Below, one piece after another: positions 34,221 to 34,532 of a DNA stretch of 34,532 nucleotides. Positions within the stretch are counted from its first letter, which is position 1, and the number at the start of each line of letters is the position of its first letter. The notes below the pieces were generated by a model that was not told where the DNA came from, made no database searches, and saw nothing but the letters and a program-made list of their open reading frames with translations. Where the stretch lies: the NCBI GenBank assembly GCA_018970165.1, contig JAGWWZ010000038.1, positions 1 through 34,532 on the forward strand. Reading direction: 5' to 3'. Origin of the DNA: Planctomycetota bacterium (GTDB lineage Bacteria > Planctomycetota > Planctomycetia > Pirellulales > Pirellulaceae). The translations under genes and the position numbers were made by a program.

Positions 34221-34320
34221 ATACCTCCAGCAGGAGTTGTGCCAGTAAATGACGACGAGCCGCCAATACGGTGTCGAAATTGCGAGGCTTGGCCATCGAG
34301 TAGTTCATAGCAACATACAT
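34219..34320 (-). pseudogene. Short ORF cut by the IS insertion
   Basis: After the candidate attC site, a minus-strand frame encodes MYVAMNYSMAKPRNFDTV, then LAARRHLLAQLLLEV and a TAG formed across the IS boundary. The stop codon contains IS-end bases, so the reading frame was probably longer before insertion. GGAG lies just before the first ATG (34320) and 12 bases before the second (34308). I do not recognise the protein. The other half may be the short frame just left of the IS. Confidence 0.45.
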
Positions 34321-34352
34321 CTCCAGTCCAAATTCTTTGCCATACTTAAGCT

Positions 34353-34444
34353 CGCTAACGACGGCGGTAACGGGGCCGCCGCCAAGAGACTATGATTTCA
34401 ATACCCGCGTCGCTGGCGGCTCCCGTTCACCGCTTTGTTCTGCG
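34353..34444 (-). other. Candidate attC recombination site, best example
   Basis: The plus-strand left arm 34364-34380, reverse-complemented (GGCGGCCCCGTTACCGC), aligns to the right arm 34415-34433 (GGCGGCTCCCGTTCACCGC) with no mismatch and exactly two extra bases in the right arm. Extrahelical bases in one arm are the defining feature of integron attC sites. Outside the stem, minus-strand GCAGAACAAA (R'' side) and GTTAGCG (R' side, 34353-34359) are near-complementary and match the RYYYAAC/GTTRRRY pattern partly. The loop (34381-34414) is 34 bases. No attC in the known database was consulted. Confidence 0.65.
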
Positions 34445-34532
34445 ACGTTTCGGCTCACCATCATTCGATCGTGCTTCTCACGAGGAAGCAACATCGCGAC
34501 GTAGTGCGTCCCCGTTGCGGATCGGTCGATAT
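34390..34532 (-). CDS. C-terminal part of an ORF running into the attC-like site
   Basis: The frame is open to the right edge and reads IDRSATGTHYVAMLLPREKH, DRMMVSRNVAEQSGER and EPPATRVLKS before TAG. The last 17 residues are encoded by the attC-like arm and loop. I do not recognise the protein and only 46 residues are visible. Its frame through the site (AEQS from GCAGAACAAAGC) is the same as in the ankyrin gene (TEQR from ACAGAGCAAAGA). Confidence 0.4.
   Translation of the reverse strand, partial: IDRSATGTHYVAMLLPREKHDRMMVSRNVAEQSGEREPPATRVLKS

Overview
The window looks like planctomycete chromosome, probably a Pirellulales-type bacterium. Pointers are a 1,900-residue macroglobulin-like protein, a zinc-ribbon/transmembrane/Pro-Gly-rich protein, a secreted eukaryote-like cyclophilin, DUF4013 and DUF2007-like genes, many lipoproteins and dense short palindromic repeats. 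This is inferred from protein families; there is no rRNA or other marker here. I see no rRNA, tRNA or CRISPR array.

Layout. 1-7140: a huge macroglobulin-like gene (cut by the left edge), a small secreted protein and a repeat-rich stretch with several copies of one palindrome. 7137-11648 (minus): a two-gene operon of phosphoketolase followed by glycogen debranching enzyme GlgX. 12271-17842 (plus): a sugar-modification cluster of membrane GT2, two SAM methyltransferases, an FkbM-like protein and a GT1-type glycosyltransferase, the last two joined by an ATGA overlap. 17910-20297 (minus): a large zinc-ribbon membrane protein. 20439-21334: two decayed genes (DUF2007-like, amino-acid permease tail). 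21469-22095: secreted cyclophilin. 22347-31358: a run of unrelated, mostly small genes all on the minus strand (hydroxylaminobenzene-mutase-like, cytochrome P460-like, transglutaminase-like lipoprotein, GNAT, membrane protein, GNAT pseudogene, ankyrin lipoprotein, DUF4013, saccharopine-dehydrogenase-like, truncated GT2, DKN-repeat lipoprotein). 31688-34220: an IS21-family insertion sequence. 34219-34532: remains of two further minus-strand ORFs.

The most interesting observation is that the right third resembles an integron gene-cassette array without an integrase in view (a CALIN-like array). One site (34353-34444) folds into a 17-bp paired stem with exactly two unpaired bases in one arm, flanked by simple-site-like ends. 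A second (30028-30117) shares both arms, and a third (26979-27075) carries a canonical GTTAGGC end. All point the same way as the genes, sit at gene ends, and in two cases encode the C-terminal residues of the preceding ORF. Several ORFs there are truncated, frameshifted or internally deleted, and the IS appears to sit inside one small cassette. The best site is convincing by eye; the others are degenerate and need covariance-model testing.
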